Assembly: GCA_002311285.1 (NCBI GenBank)
Contig: DBZU01000023.1
Span: 14,414 to 41,014 of the forward strand
Direction: 5' to 3'
Length of the DNA: 26,601 nt
Source of the DNA: Dehalococcoidia bacterium UBA1152
GTDB lineage: Bacteria > Chloroflexota > Dehalococcoidia > Lucifugimonadales > UBA2962
Part shown: in pieces, positions 6,320-14,984 of the stretch
Layout of the letters: each line of letters starts with the position of its first letter
Position numbering within the stretch: the first letter of the stretch is position 1
Made by a program: the position numbers and the translations under genes
The notes under the pieces: generated by a model
Databases searched by the model: none
What the model was told of the DNA's origin: nothing
Seen by the model: the letters and a program-made list of their open reading frames with translations, nothing else

Positions 6320-8110
6320 TTAAGGTGCCCAGACGTACATAATGAGCGGTATTGACACTGCAATTACTACTAGTGAGAGAGGCAGCCCCACTCTCCAGTA
6401 ATCTGTGAATTTGTATCCGCCAGGCCCCATGACCAAGGTGTTTGATTGATGGCCAATTGGGGTTAAAAAAGCTGCTGAGGCGCCTACGGCAACTGCCATA
6501 AGAAATGGATCAATGCTTACACCCATTCCCATAGCGACATCTATTGCTATCGGAGCCATGATAACAGCCGCAGCTGTGTTATTAACAATACCTGATAGAA
6601 ACATGGTACCTGTCAGAATAATAATCAATGTCAGAGCCAAAGACCCGTGAGCACCAATTGAGTTTATTGCTTCAGCTATAGTTGCTGATCCGCCGGTACT
6701 GACTAAAGCTCCTTCAATTGGTAGCATCGCTGCCAAAAGTACAATAATTGGCCAATTGACACTATCATAAGCTTCCCGCAAGCTCACACTACCAATAAGG
6801 ATCAATATAAAAGCGGCTCCAACAAACGCAATCTGTATTGAGATTATATTTGTTGCTGCAAGAATAATAGCTAATACAAATATTGATATAACCACCGTTG
6901 ATTGTTGTTTTGGCCGGCTAAGCCTTAAGTCACGGCCTATTAATGGCAGAATACCCATAGATCGAAGGCCTTCTCTAACCGAGATTGGATTTCCTTGTAC
7001 AAGCAATACATCTCCTATTGCTAATCTCAAAGTGCTAAGTCGCTCCCGGATGTGTTCGCCTTGTCTTGAAACCGCCAATAAATTGATTCCGTATCGTTTT
7101 AACATATCTATTCCGGAAGGAGTTCGGCCTTCAAGGTCCGAGTTAGGAGCTATTACTGCTTCTGAAGTAATCAATTCACCTTTATTACTTGACCACGTCA
7201 TCGAACGATCTCCGCCGGCGATTTGAAAGCCTGTGACTGACAAAAGTTCTTGAAGATGCTCTGGGTCCGCTTCAATTATTAAGATATCATCTCCCATAAT
7301 TGTTTGTAGCGTTGAAGGCGTATCGTATCTTGTATCGTTGCGAATTAAACCTACTATGTCAAAATCAGCATCCATCGCGTTTTTGATTTCTCCAAGAATG
7401 CTGCCTGCCATGGTAGCGTCGGGTGGGACTATAATCTCGGTGACGTATTCTTGGATACTAAATGCATCAAGACTTCCAGAAGGGGTTATCCTGGACGGAA
7501 TTAACCGCCATCCAATTAACACGATGAAAGCAAATCCCGCTACAGCAACTGCCAATCCAACAGGAGTAAACTCAAACATACCGAACGGAGGAGCATTGCC
7601 CATGTCACTTCTAATAGTAGATATGACCATATTAGGCGGAGTTCCAATAGCAGTTATAAGTCCACCTAATAGCGAGCCAAATGCTAGAGGCATCAGTAGA
7701 AAAGAAGGGGATCTGCCCGTCCGTCTAGCAGTTTCGATTGCAACTGGCATCATCAGCACTAAGGCTCCAACGTTATTCATAAACGCGGAGAGCAAAACAG
7801 TTAGTCCGGTTAAAGCAGTAAGCTGAATAAGTTTGCCGTGACCGAGGGTTGAAAGCAGTCGATTTATTGAATCAGCGACTCCAGAATTCGTCAGACTTCT
7901 TCCAATAATTAATACAGATGCAACAGTTATTACAGCGGGATGGCCAAATCCGGTAAATGCTTCACGAGGCGGAACTATATCTGTTAGAACTAATATTAGT
8001 AGCGTAAATAAAGCTACTAGATCAAAGCGCCATCTGCCCCATATAAAAAGCACAAATGCCATCGCAATAACCGCAAAAACGATTTCTTGATGGTAAGCTG
8101 AACCAAACAT
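6320..8110 (-). CDS. DASS/SLC13-family transporter with two central RCK_C (TrkA-C) domains
   Basis: 596 residues of the divalent anion:sodium symporter family, which imports dicarboxylates, citrate or sulfate across the cytoplasmic membrane. The N-terminal half (about 8-205) holds hydrophobic helices with the hairpin motif MNNVGALVLMMP (111-122) and GTPPNM (156-161). The second half repeats this as NNTAAAVIMAP and TPIGHQSNTLVMGPGGY. Two soluble RCK_C modules lie between: about 222-292 (DADFDIVGLIRNDTR, GDDILIIEADPEHLQELL) and 325-385 (YGINLLAVSRQGE, GDVLLVQGNPISVREGL). This is the layout of the large bacterial SLC13 members, where RCK_C modules may sense a ligand. Substrate cannot be assigned. 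It is transcribed alone and divergently from citrate synthase, so a carboxylate is plausible. Confidence 0.9.
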   Translation of the reverse strand: MFGSAYHQEIVFAVIAMAFVLFIWGRWRFDLVALFTLLILVLTDIVPPREAFTGFGHPAVITVASVLIIGRSLTNSGVADSINRLLSTLGHGKLIQLTALTGLTVLLSAFMNNVGALVLMMPVAIETARRTGRSPSFLLMPLAFGSLLGGLITAIGTPPNMVISTIRSDMGNAPPFGMFEFTPVGLAVAVAGFAFIVLIGWRLIPSRITPSGSLDAFSIQEYVTEIIVPPDATMAGSILGEIKNAMDADFDIVGLIRNDTRYDTPSTLQTIMGDDILIIEADPEHLQELLSVTGFQIAGGDRSMTWSSNKGELITSEAVIAPNSDLEGRTPSGIDMLKRYGINLLAVSRQGEHIRERLSTLRLAIGDVLLVQGNPISVREGLRSMGILPLIGRDLRLSRPKQQSTVVISIFVLAIILAATNIISIQIAFVGAAFILILIGSVSLREAYDSVNWPIIVLLAAMLPIEGALVSTGGSATIAEAINSIGAHGSLALTLIIILTGTMFLSGIVNNTAAAVIMAPIAIDVAMGMGVSIDPFLMAVAVGASAAFLTPIGHQSNTLVMGPGGYKFTDYWRVGLPLSLVVIAVSIPLIMYVWAP

Positions 8111-8401
8111 TCGGGTTCACTTGTGCAGGAATTAAATTCTGACTGTTCCATATTTATAAACCTATTTTAGCTGTAATTAGTACCGCTTTGCTATACGACT
8201 GAGTACATAAGATCATGTATTCCTTGAGTTATTATTTCGGTGCTGGTAGTGTTTTTGTTGATTAATAAGCGTAATTTCATAGATTATATTTATTTTGTCT
8301 CATATTAGTGACTTTAATTGATAGCTGTTTATAAAATAGAAAAAATAATAAAGATAAGCCGCTTGTTCAGCTAGTAAGCAATCAAAAATTGGAGCAAATG
8401 G
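8111..8401. other. Divergent intergenic region between the DASS transporter and citrate synthase
   Basis: 291 bp of AT-rich DNA without a coding frame or RNA gene that I can support. TTGATA (8318-8323) and TATAAA-like stretches (8330-8337) occur on the citrate synthase side but are not spaced as a convincing promoter. The region must carry both promoters. Confidence 0.5.
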
Positions 8402-9706
8402 ATGTCAGACAGGTTAAGCATTCATGACAATAGAACTGGGAATAAACACGAGTTAGATTTATCTTATGGAACCCATGTTGATGCAGGTTCCGCTATATCT
8501 GCTAGCGACTTAAGAGAAATAAAAACTTCTGATCATGACTTTGGAGTGTTGGTTCATGACCCAGGATTCATGAATACTTCTGCATGTAAAAGCTCAATAA
8601 CTTTTATTGACGGGAATACAGGAACATTGTTGTATCGAGGTTATCCTATAGAGGCACTGGCCGAAAAAAGCACATATTTAGAAGTGGCATATCTTCTGTT
8701 ACACGGTGAATTGCCGATTAGTTCTGAACTTGATGAGTGGACAACAGATATTACTAACCACACTTTTTTGAATGAAAAGATCAAGAAGTTTTTAGATGGT
8801 TTTCGTTATGATGCACATCCGATGGGAATACTTGTTAGTGCATTAGCGGCACTTTCTACTTTTTATCCAAAATCGCGGAATGTACATGACCAAGATATTA
8901 GAGATCGATCTATAAGAAGATTGATCGCGAAAATACCTACCCTCGCTGCCTTCGCTTATAGATACAGTGTTGGCCTACCATATGCCTATCCGGACAATGA
9001 TTTAAGTTACTCAGCGAATTTCCTCAATATGATGTTTCGCGCTACCGAAACAAAATATGATGCAGATCCAGTCCTAGAAAGAACTTTGGATGTGTGTTTA
9101 ATTTTACATGCAGATCATGAGCAAAATTGCAGTACAAGCGCCATGCGTGCTGTTGGAAGTTCTGATGCAGATCCTTACGTTTCTGTATCTGCCGCAACCG
9201 CAGCCTTGTACGGCCCATTGCATGGAGGCGCAAATGAGAGAGTTCTCGAGATGTTAGCCGAGATCGGCAATGTTAAAAATATTGGACATTATATTGATAA
9301 AGTTAAACAAGGTGAATTTCGCTTGATGGGCTTTGGGCATAGAGTGTATAAAAATTTGGATCCTAGGGCCAAAATACTGAAAGAACTTGCAGAAAAAGTA
9401 TTTGAAGTGACCGGTAGAAATCGATTATTAGATGTAGCAATGGAATTAGAGAAAGTGGCATTAAATGACGAATATTTTGTAAAACGAAAACTGTATCCAA
9501 ATGTTGATTTTTACTCAGGTATAATTTACCAGGCCATGGGAATTCCTGTCGAAATGTTTCCTGTTTTGTTTGCTATAGCACGAACTTCTGGCTGGCTGTC
9601 GCATTGGGAGGAGATGCGCAAGGATCCAGAGCTTCGCATCGCCAGGCCAAGACAACTTTATACGGGCTACGCAAAACGAGATTATGTACAACTGGCCAGT
9701 CGGTAA
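8402..9706 (+). CDS. gltA: Citrate synthase (type II-like)
   Basis: 434 residues, the length of hexameric-type bacterial citrate synthases, which condense oxaloacetate and acetyl-CoA to citrate. The N-terminal beta-rich domain is followed by FIDGNTGTLLYRGYPIEALA (68-87). Catalytic segments are intact: HADHEQNCSTSAMR (236-249), GPLHGGANE with H274, MGFGHRVYK with H313, and YPNVDFYSG with D369. The His-His-Asp triad is therefore complete. The C-terminal GWLSHWEEM and RPRQLYTG are typical. GGAG lies about 8 nt before the ATG. With the mutase and the 2-oxo acid dehydrogenase in the same window it fits aerobic TCA-cycle metabolism; a 2-methylcitrate synthase activity cannot be excluded from sequence alone. 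Confidence 0.96.
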   Translation: MSDRLSIHDNRTGNKHELDLSYGTHVDAGSAISASDLREIKTSDHDFGVLVHDPGFMNTSACKSSITFIDGNTGTLLYRGYPIEALAEKSTYLEVAYLLLHGELPISSELDEWTTDITNHTFLNEKIKKFLDGFRYDAHPMGILVSALAALSTFYPKSRNVHDQDIRDRSIRRLIAKIPTLAAFAYRYSVGLPYAYPDNDLSYSANFLNMMFRATETKYDADPVLERTLDVCLILHADHEQNCSTSAMRAVGSSDADPYVSVSAATAALYGPLHGGANERVLEMLAEIGNVKNIGHYIDKVKQGEFRLMGFGHRVYKNLDPRAKILKELAEKVFEVTGRNRLLDVAMELEKVALNDEYFVKRKLYPNVDFYSGIIYQAMGIPVEMFPVLFAIARTSGWLSHWEEMRKDPELRIARPRQLYTGYAKRDYVQLASR

Positions 9707-9831
9707 TTAAACGCAGTTTAATTCACAACGAAAAAATTTGGACAGCAACATAGTTGTCAGAATAACCATCAAACTCCTAGACACTGTGATTGATTTATGT
9801 GACATTATTTAGACACTGGAGGAAGAATGAT

Positions 9832-10392
9832 ATGGAAGCTGTATTTTTTGTACTTGTAGGCGGAGCGCTGTTTTCCCAATCATGGAACCTGTTGGGCCTT
9901 TTGTCTGAGGGACGTTCATTAGGGATACTGGTGGCCAGCCTGGCACTTATGGCCTTAATTGCCCTAATACTTGATCCAATGATTATACAGTCGGAATTGC
10001 ACCATTCACACTGGGTGACTAATACTATTGTTTTCAAAGGAATAATCATTTTATGGGCAGTTTATCTTTTGGCTTCAGGTGCCCAGAACTTTTTGGATTT
10101 AGAAGAACGATCTATTGGTCTGTTTGCGGGATTTGTAAGCATAATATCTTTAGTGGCACTTTTGTATTTTGTTAGTCGTTTAGCGCCAGAGGCCAATAAA
10201 TATGGCGAAGCGGTTTGGTTAACCATATCAGTCTCGATGCTTATTTTGACTGTTAATTCTGCACTAGCATTTTTCCATCAGGCAGTACCATTTCATGTTA
10301 TTAGGCTGGTATCTGGATGGTTTTTATTAATCGGCGGTTCTATTTTAGGAATAGTAGGTATTTTGATCGGCATAGGCGCGATAAGCCTTTAA
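9832..10392 (+). CDS. Hypothetical integral membrane protein (about six helices)
   Basis: 186 residues, almost wholly hydrophobic, with about six predicted transmembrane segments separated by short loops (SEGRS, QSELHHSHW, DLEER, PEANKYGE). I chose ATG at 9832 because GGAGG (9819-9823) sits 9 nt upstream; a TTG at 9790 in the same frame has no such site. I recognise no domain and no conserved polar residues that suggest transport or catalysis. It lies between citrate synthase and prkA on the same strand, with more than 100 nt on either side, so a shared operon is not evident. Confidence 0.72.
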   Translation: MEAVFFVLVGGALFSQSWNLLGLLSEGRSLGILVASLALMALIALILDPMIIQSELHHSHWVTNTIVFKGIIILWAVYLLASGAQNFLDLEERSIGLFAGFVSIISLVALLYFVSRLAPEANKYGEAVWLTISVSMLILTVNSALAFFHQAVPFHVIRLVSGWFLLIGGSILGIVGILIGIGAISL

Positions 10393-10538
10393 TTCATTTT
10401 TCTGACCTGCAGACTAATTTCTAAGGATGTCAATTTAAAAACGTGATACAAGCGCACCGTGAAAATTCGACTTGAACGTTAGATATTAGTACAAAACTAT
10501 GTGATACTTACGGTTTTCTGCAACGAGAGAGGCAAAAA

Positions 10539-12596
10539 TTGAAAAGTTCTTCTGAAAAATCTGAAATACAACCAGATAGTAAGCAAGAATTAACTGAAGA
10601 GATGGGCAGTACCAATAACAAAGTGTCTGGACTCGAGATTTTGACTGAGATTAAGAAAGAGTCAAAAGAGTTTCAGTGGGAAGGCACCTTTGAACAATAT
10701 TTGGAAATGGTGATTTCTGACTCATCTATTTTTAAGTTGTCTCATGATTTGGTTAATCAAGCTATAAGAACACCTGGAGTTGACAGAGACCTCAATGGGG
10801 AGCCGCTGTATAGGGTTTTTGATGGGAAAATGTTTGGTCTAGAATCAGCCCTAGAAAAAGTAGCCCGTTATTTTGAAGCAGCCGCACAAAGACTTGAGGT
10901 ACGTAAACGGATTCTTCTTTTATTAGGACCTCCTGCTAGTGGAAAATCTTCCATAATTGACATAATCAAGCGAGGACTAGAAGACTATACAAAAACAGAC
11001 CCAGGTGCTGTCTATACTATTCAAGGTTGCCCAATGCAGGAAGACCCTCTACATCTCGTTACTGGACAAGCTAGAAGTCGTATGGCAGAAGATCATGACA
11101 TACATATTGAAGGAGAGCTTTGTTTCCACTGCAGGTTTTTACTGGAAAATGATTATCAGGGAAACCCATCCGAAATCCCAATAATGAGAGTGACATTTTC
11201 TGAATCCAAAGCAAAAGGAATAGGGTATTATCTCGCCAATAATCCTAATCCTGCTGATCCATCTGCATTAGTGGGAAGCCATAATGAAGGAAAACTTGAT
11301 GGTGATCGCCAAGAAGTGGCAGCCAGAGCCTTTAGGTTGGATGGCGAGTTAAATGTCGCCAATCGCGGCTTGATGGAATTTGTTGAAATATTTAAAGCTG
11401 ATCGGACATTATTAACTACCCTGCTTTCACTTGCACAGGAACAGTTGATAAAAATGGAAAAATTCGGCTCTGTTTATGCAGATGAAGTTGTTGTTGCTCA
11501 TTCCAATGAGGGCGATTTCAAGACTTTTACTAATGACCCCTCCTCGGAAGCTTTAAAAGACCGAATTATCGCTATAAAAGTACCTTACAATTTGCGAGTC
11601 ACTGAAGAAGTAAAAATTTTACGGAAAATGATAGGTCAGAGTACAGTGCACAATGTTCATATAGCGCCTTTAACTTTATCTGTGGTTTCCATATTTGCGA
11701 TACTTTCAAGGCTAGAGGCTCCTACAGCTCAAGGAATGTCGCTATTGGACAAAGTAAAGCTTTATGATGGTGGTCAAGTATCTAATTTCACTTATAAAGA
11801 TGTAGTGGAAATGCAACGGCATCATCCGAATGAGGGCATGGGAGGTATATCACCAAGGTATGTTTTGAATAGAATCGGCTCTGTCGCCAGTTCCGAACAA
11901 AGGTTAGTAACTCCACTAGCCGCGCTTGACAGCATGTGGCACGGTTTAAAGGAAAACATTAGCCTCGACGCTTCTGACATACTGACGTATGTAGATTTTA
12001 TTTCCGAAACTGTAAAAGAATATAACAGATTAGCTGTTAGAGAGTTACAAATTGCGTTTGAAGATTCGTTCTATAATAATGCCAATTCTCTATTTGAAAA
12101 TTATTTGAACGATATTGAGGCATATTGCTCTAAAAGAGACTCAAACATTCGTTCGCCCAAAAATTATGCTAATGAACGTGATATGCAAGAACTTGAAAGA
12201 GCCATCAGAATAACTGCTCGCAATAAAGACTCATTTCGTAAGGAAATAAATTCTATTGTCTCTATGTGGAAACAGAATGATGTGGAATTTGATTATAGAT
12301 CAGACCCTCGATTAAAAGCTGCTATTGAGAACAGGCTGCTTCCTTCACCGAGAAATGTAGAACGTGCTTTGGCAAAACCAAGATTTGCTAGACAAAGAGT
12401 GGAATGGCAAACTAGATATGATGGAATTCTAACTAGATTAGTTACAAATTTTGGATATACAAAACAGACAGCCGAAGACTTAATTCAATACGCTTTACAC
12501 ACAATAAAAAATCGGCCTGTAGTTCGAACTCCTAGAAACGAAGCGGTTGAGTGGTTATGGCCATTATATCCTCCACGCCTTCAAACTGAAGAGTAA
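10539..12596 (+). CDS. prkA: PrkA-family AAA+ serine protein kinase
   Basis: 685 residues. PrkA proteins pair an AAA+ ATPase domain with a C-terminal kinase-like region and act in stress and stationary-phase physiology. The family opening FQWEGTFEQYLEMV (45-58) is followed by Walker A GPPASGKSS (130-138), the CPMQEDPLHLV motif, the LCFHC pair, and the strongly conserved RLDGELNVANRGLMEFVEIF, SLAQEQLIKMEKF, YADEVVVAHSNEGDF and LKDRIIAIKVPYNLRVTEEV. The start is a TTG with GAGAGG 6 nt upstream; the first in-frame ATG (residue 22) would remove only a low-complexity acidic head. The usual partners, a YeaH/YhbH-type protein and SpoVR, are absent from the neighbourhood. It ends facing the E2 gene. 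Confidence 0.94.
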   Translation: MKSSSEKSEIQPDSKQELTEEMGSTNNKVSGLEILTEIKKESKEFQWEGTFEQYLEMVISDSSIFKLSHDLVNQAIRTPGVDRDLNGEPLYRVFDGKMFGLESALEKVARYFEAAAQRLEVRKRILLLLGPPASGKSSIIDIIKRGLEDYTKTDPGAVYTIQGCPMQEDPLHLVTGQARSRMAEDHDIHIEGELCFHCRFLLENDYQGNPSEIPIMRVTFSESKAKGIGYYLANNPNPADPSALVGSHNEGKLDGDRQEVAARAFRLDGELNVANRGLMEFVEIFKADRTLLTTLLSLAQEQLIKMEKFGSVYADEVVVAHSNEGDFKTFTNDPSSEALKDRIIAIKVPYNLRVTEEVKILRKMIGQSTVHNVHIAPLTLSVVSIFAILSRLEAPTAQGMSLLDKVKLYDGGQVSNFTYKDVVEMQRHHPNEGMGGISPRYVLNRIGSVASSEQRLVTPLAALDSMWHGLKENISLDASDILTYVDFISETVKEYNRLAVRELQIAFEDSFYNNANSLFENYLNDIEAYCSKRDSNIRSPKNYANERDMQELERAIRITARNKDSFRKEINSIVSMWKQNDVEFDYRSDPRLKAAIENRLLPSPRNVERALAKPRFARQRVEWQTRYDGILTRLVTNFGYTKQTAEDLIQYALHTIKNRPVVRTPRNEAVEWLWPLYPPRLQTEE

Positions 12597-12622
12597 ACTT
12601 GTTTTAATTGGACAAAAACCGT

Positions 12623-12658
12623 TATATTTAAATCAGTCGAAAAAACTATTTAAATATA
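12623..12658. repeat. AT-only inverted repeat between prkA and the E2 gene
   Basis: TATATTTAAAT (12623-12633) and its exact reverse complement (12648-12658) form an 11-bp stem with a 14-nt loop that includes an A-run. It lies at the convergent ends of prkA and E2 and overlaps the last E2 codons. A bidirectional terminator is possible, but the stem has no G:C pair. Confidence 0.4.
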
Positions 12659-13863
12659 GACACAGGATCTTCTACGTATTGAGAAAACCGCTTCATGAAA
12701 TCAGCGGCTACGGCGCCATCTATCAGTTGGTGATCTACTGTTAAGTTAAATGTGCATACATCTCTAATAACGATCTCGCCATTTTCGATGATAGGCTTTT
12801 GTCTAGTTCCCCCAACTCCTAAAATCGCGGACTGACCTCTATTTAATATAGGAGTGAACCCTTCTACTACTCCGAGGACACTGATAGTAAATGTCCCTCC
12901 CGAAATTTCATCTGGAGAAAGATTTCCGGCCAAAGCCTTTTTATTTGCAGCAGAGGTTTTTGTCGCTAGATCCTGTAGGGATAAATCCATGACATCTTTG
13001 ATAACTGGAACTATCAATCCCTTCGGCAATGCAACAGCCACTCCTATGTCAATATTGGCAAATTCATAAATTTGACCATCAGAGAGTATTGAATTAAATA
13101 TCGGAATTTCACTGATGATCTCCGCGCAAATTTTTATGTAAACGTGGGTATTTGTTATTGCGGCTTTGTTCTTTTTAGACCATGCTTTACGCTGAGATTG
13201 AAGTTCAGTTACGGGCACATCAAGAGTAAATGTCAACTGGGCTGTAGATTGTAGCGAACTAAGCATATGGGTTGCTATAGTTTGACGCATCCCAGACATT
13301 TTTGTCACTTTTGATGGGGCGGGCAATCCAGCGATGGTACTGATAGAGGATTGAGAAATATTACTGTCGGCTTGGCTAGGGCCTGACTGACCATCGCTAT
13401 GAGCTCTAACATCAGCTTCTACGATCCTACCACGAGGGCCAGTAGCAGTGACATCAGATAAATCCACTCCTAATTTTGCTGCTAGCTTTCTTGCACCTGG
13501 CGTAGAGGCAATTGGTTCACCATGATTTTTCTGTGTAGTCCCAGGTTTCTTGGAAACTGACTTTTCTTTTGGAGTGGAAGACGTTTCCGGCATAGATTTA
13601 ATTTCAGTTATTACTGGGGGTTCTTCACCCTCTGCTAATAGATAGCCTAGCAAGCCATTTACAGGTATTACATCGCCTTCTGACACGATAGGGTGTAATT
13701 TTCCGGAAGCAGTAGCCTCTAGCTCATAATTGAGCTTCTCCGTTTCTATTTCAAGCACAACTTCCCCTTGGACAATGTCGTCTCCTTGAGTACGATTCCA
13801 TTTTAAGACCGTACCTTCAGTCATGACCATGCCGAGTTTAGGCATTATTATCTCGGTAGGCAT
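12646..13863 (-). CDS. Dihydrolipoamide acyltransferase (E2) of a 2-oxo acid/acetoin dehydrogenase complex
   Basis: 405 residues in the standard E2 layout. The N-terminal lipoyl domain (1-80) carries the lipoylation lysine K43 in IETEKLNYE. A Pro/Ser/Lys-rich linker follows, then a peripheral-subunit-binding domain (about 120-155; TPGARKLAAKLGVDLSDV, TGPRGRIVEADV), a second linker and the catalytic acyltransferase domain. The active-site motif near the C-terminus is DHQLIDG, with H378 and D382 intact; Gln replaces the commoner Arg after the His. The enzyme transfers the acyl group from the E1-generated lipoyl thioester to CoA. GGAGG precedes the ATG. It is the last gene of the operon, 81 nt after the second E1 beta; no E3 gene follows. 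Confidence 0.94.
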   Translation of the reverse strand: MPTEIIMPKLGMVMTEGTVLKWNRTQGDDIVQGEVVLEIETEKLNYELEATASGKLHPIVSEGDVIPVNGLLGYLLAEGEEPPVITEIKSMPETSSTPKEKSVSKKPGTTQKNHGEPIASTPGARKLAAKLGVDLSDVTATGPRGRIVEADVRAHSDGQSGPSQADSNISQSSISTIAGLPAPSKVTKMSGMRQTIATHMLSSLQSTAQLTFTLDVPVTELQSQRKAWSKKNKAAITNTHVYIKICAEIISEIPIFNSILSDGQIYEFANIDIGVAVALPKGLIVPVIKDVMDLSLQDLATKTSAANKKALAGNLSPDEISGGTFTISVLGVVEGFTPILNRGQSAILGVGGTRQKPIIENGEIVIRDVCTFNLTVDHQLIDGAVAADFMKRFSQYVEDPVSIFK

Positions 13864-13944
13864 ATATCCCTCCGTATGAAAAATAGGCTTAATTTTAATA
13901 CTAAATTAATCATTTATATGTTTTCACTTCAACAATGCATTCGT

Positions 13945-14973
13945 TTACTCAAGGACTTCTAAAGATGCCTCTACGATCTTCTCGGCTCTTGGTGGGTGTA
14001 ATGCTTCTAAAACAGAGCTATACGGCACTAAAGCGTGAGGAGCCGTGACTCTCTTAGGAGGAGCATCCAGGAAATCAAATGCTTTTTCGGCTGCTAAAGC
14101 AGAAAGTTCAGACGCGACTGAACATTTCGGATAATCTTCATCTACTATTACTACTTTACGGGTTTTGTTAATAGATTCCAGTATGGTTTCTTCGTCAATT
14201 GGTGATATAGATAGTAAATCAACCACCTCCGCCTCGTAGCCAAGCGTAGTTAGTTTTTCGGCTGCCTGAATACAAGTTTGAGTGGTAGTCCCAATTCCTA
14301 TTAACGTGACATCATTCCCATTTTTCACAATTCTGGATTTGCCGATCGGATATTCATAAGCTTCCTCAGGAACATGTTGATCGAAGTTGACACCCATTAA
14401 TCGAGTGCTTTGAAAGACAATTACCGGATCATCATCTTTCATAGCCGATATTTGGAGACCTTTAGCTGTATAAGGGTCTGAAGGCACAACGCATTTTAGA
14501 CCGGGAAAATGTGCAAAAATCGAATACAAAGTTTCCGAGTGTTGTGCTGCATTACCTCCTGAAGCTCCGGTTTGTGCCTGTATCGTTATGGGTAACTTAA
14601 CTTTGCCTCCAAACATATAATGCATTTTTGCCATATTATTAAAAATCTGGTCGCCGCAGACTCCAATAAACCCCACAAACATCATATCTACTAGAGGCCT
14701 TAAACCAGCTGCTGCCGCTCCCACCCCGGCGCCTACAAATCCAGTTTCAGATATAGGAGTATCAAGTACTCTTTCAGGCCCAAATTCTTGTATGAGACCT
14801 TTCGTCATGCCGAAAGTACCCCCAAAGTGGTCGATGAATCCCTGATCAGCTTTCCCTGCAGCTCCAGCGACATCGATTCCCATTACAATTGTGGAGCTAT
14901 CCTCTCTCATTCGTGTTCGTATACCTTCATTTATGGCCTGCACAAATGTTAAAGGACGATGTTCAGTGTTCAA
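13945..14973 (-). CDS. E1 beta paralogue 2 of the 2-oxo acid/acetoin dehydrogenase (GIDV variant)
   Basis: 342 residues of the transketolase-like E1 beta family, about 60% identical by eye to its upstream neighbour and of the same length. Conserved elements include ERVLDTPISETGF with E76 (equivalent to the Glu that contacts the thiamine N1' atom), NAAQHSETLYSIFAHFPGLK with H145, and VVIVDEDYPKCSVASEL. The otherwise conserved GE(E/D)V motif near the N-terminus reads GIDV (I33), losing an acidic residue in the cofactor region. The start is taken as TTG at 14973, because the family-conserved N-terminus (RPLTFVQAINEGIR) lies before the first ATG; a GGAG about 14 nt upstream is poorly spaced. It follows paralogue 1 by 11 nt, suggesting translational coupling. 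Confidence 0.92.
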   Translation of the reverse strand: MNTEHRPLTFVQAINEGIRTRMREDSSTIVMGIDVAGAAGKADQGFIDHFGGTFGMTKGLIQEFGPERVLDTPISETGFVGAGVGAAAAGLRPLVDMMFVGFIGVCGDQIFNNMAKMHYMFGGKVKLPITIQAQTGASGGNAAQHSETLYSIFAHFPGLKCVVPSDPYTAKGLQISAMKDDDPVIVFQSTRLMGVNFDQHVPEEAYEYPIGKSRIVKNGNDVTLIGIGTTTQTCIQAAEKLTTLGYEAEVVDLLSISPIDEETILESINKTRKVVIVDEDYPKCSVASELSALAAEKAFDFLDAPPKRVTAPHALVPYSSVLEALHPPRAEKIVEASLEVLE

Positions 14974-14984
14974 TGGTTTAAAAA

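Noticed and set aside
7338..7826. Plus-strand open frame of 162 codons
   Set aside because: It lies wholly antisense to the DASS transporter, whose motifs explain the sequence; the translated product has no family features.
12623..12658. Strong intrinsic terminator for prkA and the E2 gene
   Set aside because: The 11-bp stem is all A:T and overlaps the E2 coding end, so I list it only as an inverted repeat.
14740..14750. Idea that E1 beta paralogue 2 has lost the catalytic Glu that contacts thiamine
   Set aside because: That Glu is in the DTPISE motif and is retained (E76); only the separate GE(E/D)V acidic residue is changed.
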